Positions 52,353-63,600 of a stretch of DNA of 64,000 nt are shown piece by piece. The DNA is from Planctomycetota bacterium. Lineage in GTDB: Bacteria; Planctomycetota; B15-G4. Each line of letters starts with the position of its first letter. Within the stretch, counting starts at the first letter, position 1. The translations under genes and the position numbers were made by a program. The notes below the pieces were generated by a model. It saw nothing but the letters and a program-made list of their open reading frames with translations, did no database searches and had not been told where the DNA came from. The stretch is from contig JAQWOM010000023.1 in NCBI GenBank assembly GCA_029245865.1, positions 62,001 to 126,000 of the forward strand. Direction: 5' to 3'.

Positions 52353-52762
52353 CGCACTCTCCTCTGCACCAGCCGACACTTCACCGGCAGCTTGTGCGCG
52401 ACTCGGTTCATCGCGAGCTTGGCGTGCGACTCATCGGCACCACCAATCTCAAAAATAACCGTGCCAGGCTTGATGGATGCGACCCAGTACTCCGGCTCAC
52501 CCTTACCTTTACCCATACGAGTCTCGGCAGGGATGCTGGTCACGGGCTTGTGCGGAAACACTCGAATCGTGATGCGTGAGCCAGGGGCCGCGCGGTTTGC
52601 CGCGACACGACCTGCTTCAAGGACACGCGAGGTGAGGTAGCCCGCCTGCAGTGACTGCAGACCCCATTCGCCGAATTCGACCGTGTGTCCACGTGTCGCA
52701 TTTCCGCGAATCGTGCCCTTTTGCACCTTACGGTGCTTGAAGCGCTTGGGCATGTTCTTCAT
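52349..52762 (-). CDS. rplP: 50S ribosomal protein L16
   Basis: The 137-residue protein has PKRFKHRKVQKGTIRGNATR, VEFGEWGLQSLQAGYLTSRV, IRVFPHKPVTSIPAETRMGK and PEYWVASIKPGTVIFEIGG. The start ATG 52762 overlaps the rpsC stop (ATGA); the fourth codon, also ATG, gives the commoner MPKR start. Confidence 0.97.
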   Translation of the reverse strand: MKNMPKRFKHRKVQKGTIRGNATRGHTVEFGEWGLQSLQAGYLTSRVLEAGRVAANRAAPGSRITIRVFPHKPVTSIPAETRMGKGKGEPEYWVASIKPGTVIFEIGGADESHAKLAMNRVAHKLPVKCRLVQRRVR

Positions 52763-53418
52763 GACGGACGCCCCGGTGCTGGCGCTTCAAAATCGCTGTA
52801 TCGACCGCGGTAAATCCACACCTTCACGCCGATCACACCCATCGTGGTGCGAGCGATGCCCTGCCCGTAATCCACCCATGCGTCCAGCGTGGACAGCGGG
52901 ACGGAACCAAGCGAGATTTTCTGGGTACGAGCAATCTCAGCACCACCAAGCCGGCCGGCGATGTGAATCTTCACCCCCAGCGCCCCTGCCTGCATGGTCA
53001 GGTCCGCGGACTTCTTCAGCGCACGCCGGTAACTCGCACGGCGCATCAACTGCTCGGCCATACCCTCGGCCACGAGTTGCGCCGACAGTTCGGGCTTGCT
53101 GATCTCAACCGTCCGAATCGCCACAGGCTTATTGCAGATGTTTGTCAGCTCGTCATTGAGCTTCTCAACCTGCGCGCCACGTCGACCAATGAGCAATCCC
53201 GGACGAGCCGTATGAATGATCACGGTGACCCGCTCACGCGTCCGCTCGATGTCGATACGCGGAACCGCGGCGGTGTGGTACTCCTTCTTGATGAATCGGC
53301 GGATTCTCTGGTCTTCCAGCAGCAGTGCTCCGAAATCCTTTTTGCCCGCGTACCAACGCGAACGCCAAGGCTCGGTGATCCCCACACGGAAGCCGATTGG
53401 GTGGACTTTCTGGCCCAT
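52759..53418 (-). CDS. rpsC: 30S ribosomal protein S3
   Basis: The 219-residue protein starts GQKVHPIGFRVGITEPWRSR and has the KH domain (RPGLLIGRRGAQVEKLNDEL). The C-terminal domain includes AEIARTQKISLGSVPLSTLD and ARTTMGVIGVKVWIYRG. It shares a base with the rplV stop region. Confidence 0.98.
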   Translation of the reverse strand: MGQKVHPIGFRVGITEPWRSRWYAGKKDFGALLLEDQRIRRFIKKEYHTAAVPRIDIERTRERVTVIIHTARPGLLIGRRGAQVEKLNDELTNICNKPVAIRTVEISKPELSAQLVAEGMAEQLMRRASYRRALKKSADLTMQAGALGVKIHIAGRLGGAEIARTQKISLGSVPLSTLDAWVDYGQGIARTTMGVIGVKVWIYRGRYSDFEAPAPGRPS

Positions 53419-53831
53419 CAGGCCTCCTCGCCCTGGGTTTCAGTAACGGCATCTTTCTCAGATGCTGCTGTGTTCAATGCAGTCACCGGAGAAAGTGAAA
53501 TGTGAATGTGACTCGTGCGCTTGTGATACGGCATGGCTCGGCCGCGTGCTGCCGGGCGCCAGCGAATGTGCCCTCCAAGCAAGGGGCCTTCGTCGACCCG
53601 CGCCGTGGAGACGACCAGATCGTTCAGATCCAGGCTTCCGCCGGACTTCTGTTCAGCATTGGCAACAGCGGATCGAACAACGCTCTTGACCAGCACGGCG
53701 GCCCGCTGCGGTGAGCGGTCCAGCAGGATCAAAGCGCGATTGACCGGGAGGCCTCGGACGAGATCCACCACAAGTCGCGCCTTGCGGGCGGCGATCTTGG
53801 CAAATCGATGTTTGGCGTTGAACTCGATCAT
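53418..53831 (-). CDS. rplV: 50S ribosomal protein L22
   Basis: The 137-residue protein has AKIAARKARLVVDLVRGLPV, the beta-hairpin that lines the exit tunnel (RWRPAARGRAMPYHKRTSHI), and a C-terminal extension of about 20 residues rich in Ala and Glu. Confidence 0.97.
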   Translation of the reverse strand: MIEFNAKHRFAKIAARKARLVVDLVRGLPVNRALILLDRSPQRAAVLVKSVVRSAVANAEQKSGGSLDLNDLVVSTARVDEGPLLGGHIRWRPAARGRAMPYHKRTSHIHISLSPVTALNTAASEKDAVTETQGEEA

Positions 53832-53837
53832 GACTAC

Positions 53838-54119
53838 CTACTTGCCCCGCCCGGATTCCTTCTTATTGGTGTGCCCCCGGAACGTCCGGGTGGGAGCAAA
53901 TTCACCAAGCTTGTGACCGACCATGTCTTCAACCACGAAGATCTTCTGGTGACGGCGTCCGTCATGAACCAGAAACGTGTGCCCGACAAAGTCTGGAGTG
54001 ATCGTGCAGGCGCGGGCCCAGGTCGTGATGGGCTCCCGACGACCTTCACGCGCCATGCGGAGCACCTTCTTCTCCAGCTTGACGTCCACGAAAGGACCTT
54101 TTTTCAGACTGCGACTCAC
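53838..54119 (-). CDS. rpsS: 30S ribosomal protein S19
   Basis: The 93-residue protein starts [20 protein letters not shown] and has [40 protein letters not shown]. It is a standard S19 in the 30S head. Confidence 0.98.
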   Translation of the reverse strand: MSRSLKKGPFVDVKLEKKVLRMAREGRREPITTWARACTITPDFVGHTFLVHDGRRHQKIFVVEDMVGHKLGEFAPTRTFRGHTNKKESGRGK

Positions 54120-54174
54120 TTTGATGTGCTCTCTGAGAGTTCTCGTGCCGTTGCCGGCTCGTCGGGGAGACCGT

Positions 54175-55008
54175 TCAACGTTTCGACTTGCGCTTGCGGA
54201 TGATCATGCGACTCGACGCCTTGCGAGGCTTACGCGTCTTACCGCCCTTGGCGAGCTTGCCCCATGGAGAAACAGGGTGACGTCCACCAGCAGTCCGCCC
54301 CTCTCCGCCACCCATGGGATGGGCGTACGCAGACATGGCAGTACCACGAACCTTGGGGCGACGCCCCTTCCAGCGATTGCGCCCCGCCTTGCCGAGCTTC
54401 ACCAGGCCATGGTCGATGTTCCCGACCTGTCCGATGGTGGCGCGACAACGCGAGTGAACCTTGCGCTGCTCGCCTGACGGCAGAATGAGCTGCGCGTACT
54501 CACCTTCACGCGAAGACAAGCGAATCACGGTGCCAGCAGAACGCCCCATACGAGCGCCACGCCCTGGCTCAAGCTCGACGCAATGAATGAGCGAACCGAG
54601 AGGCATGTGACGCAGTTCCATCGCGTTGCCCAGCTTCGGCTCGGCATCAGGGCCTGACATGATCGAGGCACCCTTTTTCAGGCCGAGGGGCGAGATGATG
54701 TAAGCCTTCTTGCCGTCGGCATAGTGCAGAAGCGCGATGTTTGCCGAGCGGTTCGGATCGTACTGCACTTCGGCGACCTTGGCGGGCACACCGTCATGAC
54801 GACGGCGGAAGTCGATCTTTCTGTACTTGCGCTTGTGCCCCCCGCCTCGACGCGCACTCGTAATACGACCATGTGCGTTGCGACCCGAGTGACGCTTCAG
54901 CCGCTTTGTGAGCGACTTCTCGGGCTTACCGCCCGAGATGTCTGGATCGCGTGCCACGGTCGCACCACGGCGCCCCGGCGAAGTCGGCTTGTACTTATGT
55001 ATAGCCAT
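54175..55008 (-). CDS. rplB: 50S ribosomal protein L2
   Basis: The 277-residue protein is required for peptidyl transfer and subunit joining. It has [40 protein letters not shown], and the conserved C-terminal [20 protein letters not shown] containing the important histidine. Confidence 0.98.
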   Translation of the reverse strand: MAIHKYKPTSPGRRGATVARDPDISGGKPEKSLTKRLKRHSGRNAHGRITSARRGGGHKRKYRKIDFRRRHDGVPAKVAEVQYDPNRSANIALLHYADGKKAYIISPLGLKKGASIMSGPDAEPKLGNAMELRHMPLGSLIHCVELEPGRGARMGRSAGTVIRLSSREGEYAQLILPSGEQRKVHSRCRATIGQVGNIDHGLVKLGKAGRNRWKGRRPKVRGTAMSAYAHPMGGGEGRTAGGRHPVSPWGKLAKGGKTRKPRKASSRMIIRKRKSKR

Positions 55009-55011
55009 GCT

Positions 55012-55296
55012 CTAGAGGAACTCCACGGTGTCGCCCTCAGCGAGCGTCACAACTGCACGTTTCCAATCTGGACGACGGGTCGCTTTCGGACCACGCCCTT
55101 TCCACTTCCCTCGGCGGGTCATCGTCCGCACGTGCTGAACACGCACGTCGAACAACTCCTCGATCGCCGATTTGATTTGCACTTTGTTGGCATAGGGAGC
55201 CACGAGAAAGGTGTAGCCATTCACCTCCGTCGTGATGTCAGTCCCCTTCTCTGTGATCAGAGGGCGCCGAATAATGTCGCGCGCGTCGTTCTTCAT
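55012..55296 (-). CDS. rplW: 50S ribosomal protein L23
   Basis: The 94-residue protein has IIRRPLITEKGTDITTEVNG, FLVAPYANKVQIKSAIEELF and VRTMTRRGKWKGRGPKATRR. L23 docks trigger factor and SRP at the tunnel exit. It overlaps rplD by ATGA (55293-55296). Confidence 0.97.
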   Translation of the reverse strand: MKNDARDIIRRPLITEKGTDITTEVNGYTFLVAPYANKVQIKSAIEELFDVRVQHVRTMTRRGKWKGRGPKATRRPDWKRAVVTLAEGDTVEFL

Positions 55297-55952
55297 GCCT
55301 TGTCGCCCTTCTCCTGAGCCTTGCGGCCGCGGTGAGCCAATCTCTGCATGAGCACGTCCCAGGCGTCATCCATGAACAAAACGTTCCGGTGCCACAGGAC
55401 GTGATGGGCATTGAGGTCACCAGCCCGCAGAACGCTGACTCGTGGCAGGTTGCGGAAAGACAACCAAACGTTTTCGTTTTCGCTCGGAACCACGACCGCG
55501 ACTGACCCATCCCAACCGAGGTCTTTCACCATCTTGGCGGCGGTTTTGGTCGAAGGGCTCGCGAGCGACTTGGATGCCGACACAGCCACTTCGTCGTCAC
55601 GTAGCTTGCCCAGCAGTGCGGAACGCAAAGATTCGCGCAAGGCCTTACGAGGCATGGTGTAGCTGTAGTCACGGGGACGCGGGCCAAAAATGACACCGCC
55701 GCCACGCCTCAGCGGCGACTTGAAGTCACCCTGTCGAGCGTTGCCCGTTCCCTTTTGCTTGAACGGCTTACGTGTCGTGGCCTGAACCTCGGCGCGGGTC
55801 TTGGTCTTCACCGTCCCCTGACGAGCGTTGGCCTCGTACATGCGAACCACGTCGCGCATCAGACGCAACTTCACGACCTCACCCAGGCTCTCAGACGCGA
55901 GTTCGGCCTTACCGACCGAACCGTCATTCCAGCTACTGACCTGCGCCATCAC
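55293..55952 (-). CDS. rplD: 50S ribosomal protein L4
   Basis: The 219-residue protein has the internal loop that reaches the exit tunnel (TKTRAEVQATTRKPFKQKGT, GNARQGDFKSPLRRGGGVIF) and RDYSYTMPRKALRESLRSAL. In some bacteria L4 also represses the S10 operon. It overlaps rplC and rplW by ATGA. Confidence 0.97.
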   Translation of the reverse strand: MMAQVSSWNDGSVGKAELASESLGEVVKLRLMRDVVRMYEANARQGTVKTKTRAEVQATTRKPFKQKGTGNARQGDFKSPLRRGGGVIFGPRPRDYSYTMPRKALRESLRSALLGKLRDDEVAVSASKSLASPSTKTAAKMVKDLGWDGSVAVVVPSENENVWLSFRNLPRVSVLRAGDLNAHHVLWHRNVLFMDDAWDVLMQRLAHRGRKAQEKGDKA

Positions 55953-56602
55953 TTGCCGCCCTTCTTGGACTTGGTCTGAACCAGGTTGCTGCTGCGGACG
56001 AGCACCAGCCCTCCGTTGGCACCTGGCACCGGGCCCTTCACGAGCAACTGTCCGTTCTCCGCATCCACAGCAAGAATCTCGAGACCCTTCACTGTGACGC
56101 GCTCGTTGCCCATCCGGCCGGCCATGCGCTTACCGCGAATCACTCGACCTGGGTATTTGCACATACCGATCGAGCCGGGGCGCCGCACGTTCTGACTACC
56201 GTGAGTCACAGGGCCGCGCGCAAAGCCGTGTCGCTTGATCGTGCCAGCAAAGCCCTTGCCCTTGCTTGAGCCAACCACATCAACAAAGCCGCCGACCTCA
56301 AAAAGGTCGACGTTAAAAGCTGCGCCAACCTCGACATCCCCGACTTCGCAACGCACTTCACGCACATGGCGCACGGGAGATTCAAGGCCTGCCTTCTGGA
56401 ACTGCCCAAGCCGTGGCTTGGAGACCAGGAAAGGACGGATCGCACCTGACCCGATCTGGACAGCCTCGTAGCCGTCCTTCTCAAGAGTCCGGATGCCGGT
56501 CACGGTGTTCTGTGCGACATCCAGCACGGTCACCGGAACGCGAGTCCCGTTTTCCCGCCAGAGTTGCGTCATACCGCGTTTGGTTCCGAGCAGCGTGTTC
56601 AC
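55949..56602 (-). CDS. rplC: 50S ribosomal protein L3
   Basis: The 217-residue protein starts NTLLGTKRGMTQLWRENGTR and has KGKGFAGTIKRHGFARGPVT, SIGMCKYPGRVIRGKRMAGR and GNERVTVKGLEILAVDAENG. It is 118 nt after rpsJ; that gap shows no gene. Confidence 0.98.
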   Translation of the reverse strand: MNTLLGTKRGMTQLWRENGTRVPVTVLDVAQNTVTGIRTLEKDGYEAVQIGSGAIRPFLVSKPRLGQFQKAGLESPVRHVREVRCEVGDVEVGAAFNVDLFEVGGFVDVVGSSKGKGFAGTIKRHGFARGPVTHGSQNVRRPGSIGMCKYPGRVIRGKRMAGRMGNERVTVKGLEILAVDAENGQLLVKGPVPGANGGLVLVRSSNLVQTKSKKGGK

Positions 56603-56720
56603 AGGACTCTCCCAGTAAAGACGCCGTCATTCATGCCGTCGATGTCGATCTGTTCGCAGCCGCAAACTGCCGAGGCTGGCAGCCGACTCTGTCGGAGCGA
56701 GATCTGTGAGACGTCGCGCA

Positions 56721-57029
56721 TCATGCCTTCACCCGAATGTCCACGCCCGCAGGGAGCGTGAGCTTGCTGATCGCATCCACCGTCTTGCTGGTTGGCTCAA
56801 GAATGTGGATCAATCGCTTATGCGTCCGAATCTCAAACTGTTCGCGGCTCTTCTTGTCCACGTGCGGAGAACGCAACACCGTGTACCGCTCAATTCGTGT
56901 CGGGAGTGGAATCGGCCCTGCAACACGCGCACCTGTACGACGAGCGCCGTCGGCAATGTCGGCCGCCGACTGATCCAACGTCTCGTGGTCGTAGGCCTCA
57001 AGGCGGATGATGATCTTCTTAGTCTGCAT
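56721..57029 (-). CDS. rpsJ: 30S ribosomal protein S10
   Basis: The 102-residue protein has [40 protein letters not shown] and [20 protein letters not shown]. It is the first gene of the S10 operon. A near-consensus promoter lies about 280 nt upstream. Confidence 0.98.
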   Translation of the reverse strand: MQTKKIIIRLEAYDHETLDQSAADIADGARRTGARVAGPIPLPTRIERYTVLRSPHVDKKSREQFEIRTHKRLIHILEPTSKTVDAISKLTLPAGVDIRVKA

Positions 57030-57442
57030 CGCTCTCTTGGATGTTCTTAATGATCGCTAGTGGTTGACGCCTCGAAAAACTACTACGGCCCTGCGCTGCC
57101 ACAGGTGCCCGCGCCCTTTGCGACATGCCCAACCGCGACACTCCACAAAAGCCTCGACAGTGAGCGCCTGAACTTTGCGGCACTCACTGACGAACCGAAC
57201 CGGAACCACTGCCAGAAAACGCATCCCCGGGCCGCCTCACGGCGGGCCAGAATCTAGGCAGATGCCTCCGTCCGGGGCGTTTCTGCCCTTACGGCGAAAA
57301 ACGGGCGATTCTAGGATCATGGCCCGCTGAGTCAAAGGGAAACTCTTCCGATCCCTTTGCGCTCCATGCCCGACCGGAGCTCCAGACGAATTCGAACGGC
57401 CTGACACCCCCATGCTCAGGAGACCCAATATGCCCAGGGTGC
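57030..57442 (-). other. 413-nt gap between fusA and rpsJ: S10 operon leader, no tuf
   Basis: Many bacteria have tuf here, but no EF-Tu reading frame exists on either strand. The gap contains a near-consensus minus-strand promoter (57308-57335) and then a transcribed leader of roughly 270 nt before rpsJ, with several GC-rich complementary segments. I cannot assign a known ribosomal-protein leader motif. No intrinsic terminator for fusA is evident. Confidence 0.6.
57308..57335 (-). promoter_or_regulatory. Sigma-70-type promoter for the S10 operon
   Basis: On the minus strand, TTGACT and TAGAAT are separated by 16 nt. Each hexamer has five matches to the consensus. Transcription would start near 57300 and read into rpsJ. 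It is the best promoter in the window. Confidence 0.65.
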
Positions 57443-59506
57443 TCATGTCACAAGCTGCCCAGCCCGGCCCGCAGGAATCGGCTCATAGGCCCGCGGCTCC
57501 ACGCTGAAAGTCGCACGCCCCTGGCTCAGAGACCGGAGCACCGTGGAGTACCCAAAGATCTCAGATAGGGGAACACGGCCTCTAATCGTGGCAGGATCAG
57601 AGTTTGTCGACATACCGGAGACCCGAGCCCGCCTCCCATTCAGGTCGGCATTGACCCCATTGAGGAACTCCATGGGACACGAGACCTCGAACTCCATCAC
57701 CGGCTCGAGCAGGACAGGCTCAGCCTTCTCAGCGGCCTCTCGGAAGGCCAGGTGGGTGGCATGAGAGAAGGCCACATCGGTGCTGCTCTGATCTCTGGCA
57801 GCCCCCCCCAGCAGCGTGATCTTGATCCCTGAGACAGGAAATCCCATCGCCAGGCCTCCGCTGGCCGCGTCAGCAGCCGCAGCCTCGATAATGGCGTGAA
57901 AGAGCCGGGGCACGTCCTCCCCATCCATTTCATTGACCACAACCACAGACTCGGCGCTCTCGTCCGATTCGACGCGCAGCCGAATACACGCATACAGGGC
58001 TCGATTGTTCACCATTCGGTCGAAAACAGCCTCCGCCTCCGCAGAGCCCCCCAGCGTCTGGCGATAAGCCACCCGCGGCTCCCCCACGCGAATGGCCATG
58101 CCAAAATCACGCTCGATGCGATGCCGAAGAATTTCCAGGTGAAGCTCCCCGACCCCTGAGATGAGCATCTGACCCGTGTCCTCGTCGACACGCCACACGA
58201 ACGAGGGGTCGTCCCTGGCCAACAACTCCAGGACGCGCACCAGTTCATCCTTATCTTTGAGGCTGTGCGGCTCGATAGACATCGAGATCACGGGCTCGGG
58301 AGCATGCAAACCTTCCAGCAGCAGAGGGTCTCCCTTGGGGCAGAGCGTGTCCCCGGTCTTGCTGTTCTTCAATCCCACGACAGCCACGATGTCGCCGGCG
58401 GCGGCGGTGTCCAGCGCTTCCCGTTCATCAGCGTGCATGAGGAACATGCGGTTTACCCGCTCACTCTTGCCCGTCCGAGGGTTGAACACCTGTTCGGAAA
58501 CCTTCAGTCGACCGGAATACACGCGTGTGAACACCAGGTCTCCCTGGCTTGCATAGATGGTCTTGAAGATCAGTGCGCACAGAGGGCCTTCCGGATCGCT
58601 GGACCGCTCCTCCTCTTTCTCCGTACGGGGATTCATGCCCCGTGCGGGCGGCACTTCATCCGGCGCGGGGAGAAACTCACACACGGCATCGAGAACTGGC
58701 TGTACGCCCACGTTGCGGAAGGCAGACCCACATAGGACCGGCACAAACTTCAAATTCAGAGTGCCTTCTCGAAGAGCTGCACGAACAGCCTGAGTCGAGC
58801 AGTCCATCTCGTGTTCGAGATAGATCTCTGCGAATGAATCGATGCAGTCAGCAAGATCTTCGAGCATCGCTTGCCGGGCCAGCTTCGCCTCATCCACCAA
58901 CTCGGAGGGCACCGGCTCTTCTACAACGTCTTTCCCGAGCGACCCCTCGATGAAACGCAGCGCTCGCATCTCCACCAGATCGACAACACCGACCAGGTCT
59001 TTTTCGGCTCCCCAGGGGATCTGAACGGGAATCGCCTTCACGTCAAGACGCCTGGAGACATCCGACACCACTCCATCAAAATCAGCGCCCACGCGATCGA
59101 GCTTGTTCACGAACACGATGCGGGGGACCGAGTAGCGATTCGCCTGGCGCCAGACAGTTTCAGACTGTGCCTGAACCCCGGCCACGCCGCAGACCACAAC
59201 GACGGCACCGTCGAGCACCCTCAGGCTACGTTCGACTTCCACCGTGAAGTCCACGTGCCCCGGCGTGTCGATGAGGTTGATGCGGTGCTTCTTCCATGTG
59301 CAACTCGTTGCGGCACTGGTGATGGTGATACCGCGCTCTCGCTCTTCCTCGAGGTAATCCATCTTGGCGGTGCCATCGTGCACCTCCCCCATACGATGTG
59401 CCCGGTCCGTATAGAACAGGATCCGCTCGGTGAGAGTTGTCTTGCCGGCATCGATGTGCGCAATGACACCGATATTGCGGATGCGGTCGGCCTTCAGACG
59501 AGCCAT
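57443..59506 (-). CDS. fusA: Elongation factor G-like translational GTPase
   Basis: EF-G drives translocation or ribosome recycling. The 687-residue protein has G1 [13 protein letters not shown]2 RERGITI, G3 DTPGHVDF, G4 NKLD, and the five-domain length. GGGAGG lies 7 nt before the ATG. Position after rpsL-rpsG is canonical. Several segments look unlike the usual bacterial [23 protein letters not shown], the short GTPase insert ([13 protein letters not shown]), and the C-terminus [11 protein letters not shown]. Their flavour recalls the spdEFG group of spirochaetes, Planctomycetes and deltaproteobacteria, in which translocation and recycling are divided between paralogues. The subgroup is inferred and needs a tree. 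Confidence 0.9.
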   Translation of the reverse strand: MARLKADRIRNIGVIAHIDAGKTTLTERILFYTDRAHRMGEVHDGTAKMDYLEEERERGITITSAATSCTWKKHRINLIDTPGHVDFTVEVERSLRVLDGAVVVVCGVAGVQAQSETVWRQANRYSVPRIVFVNKLDRVGADFDGVVSDVSRRLDVKAIPVQIPWGAEKDLVGVVDLVEMRALRFIEGSLGKDVVEEPVPSELVDEAKLARQAMLEDLADCIDSFAEIYLEHEMDCSTQAVRAALREGTLNLKFVPVLCGSAFRNVGVQPVLDAVCEFLPAPDEVPPARGMNPRTEKEEERSSDPEGPLCALIFKTIYASQGDLVFTRVYSGRLKVSEQVFNPRTGKSERVNRMFLMHADEREALDTAAAGDIVAVVGLKNSKTGDTLCPKGDPLLLEGLHAPEPVISMSIEPHSLKDKDELVRVLELLARDDPSFVWRVDEDTGQMLISGVGELHLEILRHRIERDFGMAIRVGEPRVAYRQTLGGSAEAEAVFDRMVNNRALYACIRLRVESDESAESVVVVNEMDGEDVPRLFHAIIEAAAADAASGGLAMGFPVSGIKITLLGGAARDQSSTDVAFSHATHLAFREAAEKAEPVLLEPVMEFEVSCPMEFLNGVNADLNGRRARVSGMSTNSDPATIRGRVPLSEIFGYSTVLRSLSQGRATFSVEPRAYEPIPAGRAGQLVT

Positions 59507-59614
59507 CGCGACGACCTCCCGAACGGGGCAGCAGACCCCCTACGTGCCAAACAGCGGGCAGCCAGCATCAAGCCCCATGACACAGCGGACGAGAGCCGGA
59601 AATCGGCTCGAGAC

Positions 59615-60088
59615 CTACCAGGCGAAGTGAGCGTAGGCCTTGTTGGCCTCGGCCATCTTGTGCGCGTTTTCACGTGTGGTGAAAGCCGTGCCCTGCTTGT
59701 TGTAGGCGTCGAACAGCTCTTCTGCCAACTTACGGGCAACAGGCTTGCCCTTCTTCTTGCGCGTGGCCTGGAGAATCCAGCGGAAAGCCAGCGCTTGCTG
59801 ACGATCACGGCGAATCTCATGGGGCACCTGCAATGTCGCGCCACCCACACGTCGCGAACGAACCTCGACGCTGGGCTTGACGTTGTTTACGGCCGTCGAG
59901 AAGCAATCGATGACCTCTTCTCCTGGGATCTTCTCTCCCAGAATCTCCAGTGCCTCGTAGAAGATCCGTTGCGCGGTGGACTTCTTTCCATCCAGCATCA
60001 AGCAGTTGATGAACTTGCTCGCCAGCAAGCTGCTGAACTGGGGGTCCGGGGACTGATACTTGGCTGTCGAAACGTACTTGCGGGGCAT
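59615..60088 (-). CDS. rpsG: 30S ribosomal protein S7
   Basis: The 157-residue protein starts [20 protein letters not shown] and has [40 protein letters not shown] and the C-terminal [19 protein letters not shown]7 nucleates the 30S head. It lies between rpsL and fusA. Confidence 0.98.
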   Translation of the reverse strand: MPRKYVSTAKYQSPDPQFSSLLASKFINCLMLDGKKSTAQRIFYEALEILGEKIPGEEVIDCFSTAVNNVKPSVEVRSRRVGGATLQVPHEIRRDRQQALAFRWILQATRKKKGKPVARKLAEELFDAYNKQGTAFTTRENAHKMAEANKAYAHFAW

Positions 60089-60126
60089 CTTGTGTTCTCA
60101 GGCTCTCGATTCGTTCGATGCGCGGA

Positions 60127-60501
60127 TCAGGACTTCGGCCGTTTGCTGCCGTACTTACTGCGGCCTTGCTTACGGTCCGCAACTGCTGCGGCGTCGAGCG
60201 TTCCACGGATGATGTGGTATCTCACGCCGGGCAAATCGCGCACACGTCCTCCGCGAACAAGAACAATCGCGTGCTCTTGCAAGGTGTGCTTCTCACCGCC
60301 GATATAAGCCGTGATTTCTTTGCCATTGCTCAACTTGACCCTGGCGATCTTTCGCAGGGCAGAGTTTGGCTTCTTAGGTGTCTGGATCTTCACCTGAAGA
60401 CAGACACCTCTCTTCTGAGAGCATTTATCCAACACGGGCGACTTGGAGACCTTGCGGATCTTCTTGCGGCCCTGGCGGACAAGCTGATTGATCGTCGGCA
60501 T
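60127..60501 (-). CDS. rpsL: 30S ribosomal protein S12
   Basis: ATG 60501 gives [20 protein letters not shown] and 124 residues. The decoding-centre loops are intact: [20 protein letters not shown] with the Lys affecting streptomycin response, and [20 protein letters not shown] with the Asp that is methylthiolated in many bacteria. It is 173 nt downstream of the rpoC stop; that gap shows no gene. Confidence 0.98.
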   Translation of the reverse strand: MPTINQLVRQGRKKIRKVSKSPVLDKCSQKRGVCLQVKIQTPKKPNSALRKIARVKLSNGKEITAYIGGEKHTLQEHAIVLVRGGRVRDLPGVRYHIIRGTLDAAAVADRKQGRSKYGSKRPKS

Positions 60502-60674
60502 GTTGCAGCTGCTTCTTGGGGTTCTACGGCGAGCGGGGCATTTCATCAATCGACCCCGCCCGGGTCAAGGCTTGGAAGACCTCAAAGCGACCCGAGGTGC
60601 CCTCCTCCTCCAGAGGAAAGGGGCTCAAGGCCAGATCGCAGGGCCCATCCATTGACTGACTCTGACTCTCTTTT

Positions 60675-63600
60675 CTAGACAGCGCCCTCGAGACTCACGG
60701 GATCAAGCTCCTCGGGGGCCATGGGGTCCATCATGGCTGGAGCCTCCACATTGTGCTTCACGCGGGTGCGCTGGAGCTGGCGGAATCCGGTCCCCGTGGG
60801 AACCATGTTGCCCAGGATCACGTTCTCCTTCAGTCCCAGCAGGGGATCACGGCGACCGCCCAGGGCGGCCTCGGTCAGCACCTTGGTCGTCTCCTGGAAG
60901 GAGGCGGCCGAAATCATCGAATCCGACTGAAGCGCAGCCTTGGTGATTCCGAGAAGAACCGGCTCCGCCGTGGCGGGACGCTTTTTCTCTTTCACCATGT
61001 CCTGGTTGGCTGCGCGGAAGCGGAATTTATCCACCACGGCGTCGGGCAAGAAGTCTGTATCACCCGGATCGACAACCTGAACTCGACGCAACATCTGGCT
61101 CACGATCACCTCGATGTGCTTCTCGTCGATGCTCACGTTCTGCGACCGGTAGACACCCTGAACCTCACGGAGCAGGTAATACTGCAGAGCGTCTTCGCCG
61201 TTGATTCGCAGAATGTCCTGAGGAATCAACGGGCCTTCCACCAGTGGGTGTCCAGCTTCGACGCGATCGCCGCTCTGCACCTTCAGGTGCTTACCGTGCG
61301 GAACCAGGTGCTCTTGCACGACTCCCGTCTCTTCGTTGTTGACGTTGATCGTGCGCTTACCGCGCTTCATCTCACGAACCAGTTCGACGACACCGTCGAT
61401 CTCCGCCATGATTGCCGGCTCCTTCGGACGCCGTGCTTCGAAGACTTCCGTCACACGTGGCAAGCCACCCGTGATGTCCTGAGTTCCGGTCATCGCTCGA
61501 GGAGTCTTGGCGATCAGCGTACCCGCCTTCACCTCCTGGCCGTCATCGACTTCGATGAATGCGCGCTCCGGGATGGGGTAGAACGTCAAGGGAGTGCCGT
61601 CTTCGTTCTCAAGACTGATCTGCGGGTGCAAATCACCCTTGTGATCCATGATGAACTTACGGGCAACACCGGCCGCGTCTTTTTCGGTCTTGAGCGTTTT
61701 ACCGTCCAAAATATCGATGAAACGAACCCGACCAGCTCGGTCAGCAAAGATAGGAATGGAGTGTGGGTCCCAGTTGGCCAGGATCTCACCCGTCTTCACC
61801 TTCGCACCATCTGCGACAGGCAAAACAGCGCCGAGCGGCACTTCGTAACGGTCGAGCTCGCGATCCTTGTCGTCCAGGATGAGAAGCAAACCATTGCGGT
61901 CGAGTGAAACGCGCTGAGCCTCCAGGTTTTCGCCGTACTTCACGGAGACGTACTTCAACACGCCTTTGCGACCAGCCTTGATCTTTGACACGGCCAGCGC
62001 GCGGCTTGCCGTCCCTCCGATATGGAACGTCCGCATGGTGAGCTGCGTTCCCGGCTCGCCGATGGATTGTGCAGCAACGATCCCGATCGCCAATCCCAGC
62101 TCAGCAATCTTGCCGCGAGAGAGATCCATGCCGTAGCAAGTGGCACATGTGCCGTCCCCTGCCTCACAGGTGAGAGGACTGCGCACGCGAACCTTCTCGT
62201 AACCGAGATCTTCGATCCGTGCAGCGATCTCAGGAGTGATGACCTGGCTTTCCTGAACGATGACCTCGTCCGTCACGATGTCGATGATGGCGTCTCGCGC
62301 CACGCGACCGCGAATCTGCTGACGAAGCGGCACATCAATCTTGTCGCCCTTCATCACGGCACTCTTACTGATGCCGTTGATCGTTCCGCAATCAATCACG
62401 CTCACGACAAGGTTCTGACCGACATCAGCCAGCTTACGCGTCAGGTATCCGGAGTCTGCTGTTTTGAGAGCCGTATCAGCCAATCCCTTACGAGCGCCGT
62501 GCGTCGAGCTGAAGTACTCGAGAACGCGCAACCCTTCGCGGAAGTTGGACTTGATGGGCGTCTCAATGATGCGGCCCGATGGCTTGGCCATCAGCCCACG
62601 CATTCCAGCAAGCTGGCGAATCTGCTCGATCGTGCCTCGAGCACCAGACCGCTCCATGATGTAGACGGGATTGATCTCCCTCTCTCCATCATGAGCAGCG
62701 AGTTGCCACTCGCGCATCATCTCTTCACCAACGCGTTCACGTGCATGGGTCCAGAGATCGATCACCTGATTGTAACGCTCACCGTCCGTGATCACGCCCT
62801 TGGTGTACTGACCATTCACGGCCAGCACATCGTCATCCGCGCTCTCAAGGATGTCGAACTTCCCGCTCGGAACGATCAGGTCGACCGTAGCGAAGGACAG
62901 GCCCGCACGCGTCGCTGACTTGAAGCCAATCGACTTGAGATCATCCAGCAAGTTCACCGTACGATCCTTGCCAACGATCTCATACGCATCACTGATCACG
63001 CGCTTGATCGTCCCCTTGTCCAGTTCGATGTTCCAGAAAGGACACTGCTGAGGAAGGATGTCGTTGAACAGCACTCGGCCCACGGTTGTGTCGACAAGAC
63101 CTTCCTTGTAGTCGAACACGCCCGTCTCACTGATCACTTGCTTGCCAGGCTCGAGGCGCACCTTGATCGGTGCATGCACCCCCACCTTGCCGTCTGCGTA
63201 AGCACGGAAAACTTCGCGCTCGGTCGAGAAGATCATGCCCTCGCCCGCATCGCCCTTGCGCTGAACAGTCAGATAGAAACAACCCAGCACGATGTCCTGT
63301 GAAGGACTGATGATCGGCGTGCCATTGGCAGGCGTAAAGATGTTGTTCGTCGCAATCATCAGTGCAGTGGCTTCAATCTGCGCCTCGTACGAAAGCGGCA
63401 GGTGCACAGCCATCTGGTCACCATCAAAGTCCGCGTTAACTCCAGCGCAGACACGAGGATGCAGCTTGATCGCGTTGCCTTCGACGAGCACCGGCTGGAA
63501 GGCCTGAATGCCCATACGGTGAAGAGTTGGCGCGCGGTTCAGAAGGACCGGATGTTCGAAGATAGCCTCTTCGAGAATATCCCAGACCTCTTCTTCCTTT

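Noticed and set aside
58871-60307. 478-codon plus-strand ORF
   Set aside because: It lies wholly antisense to fusA and rpsG, both certain genes; its sequence has no recognisable domain. It is a high-GC shadow frame.
60753-61907. 384-codon plus-strand ORF
   Set aside because: It is antisense to rpoC and explained by codon bias of that gene.
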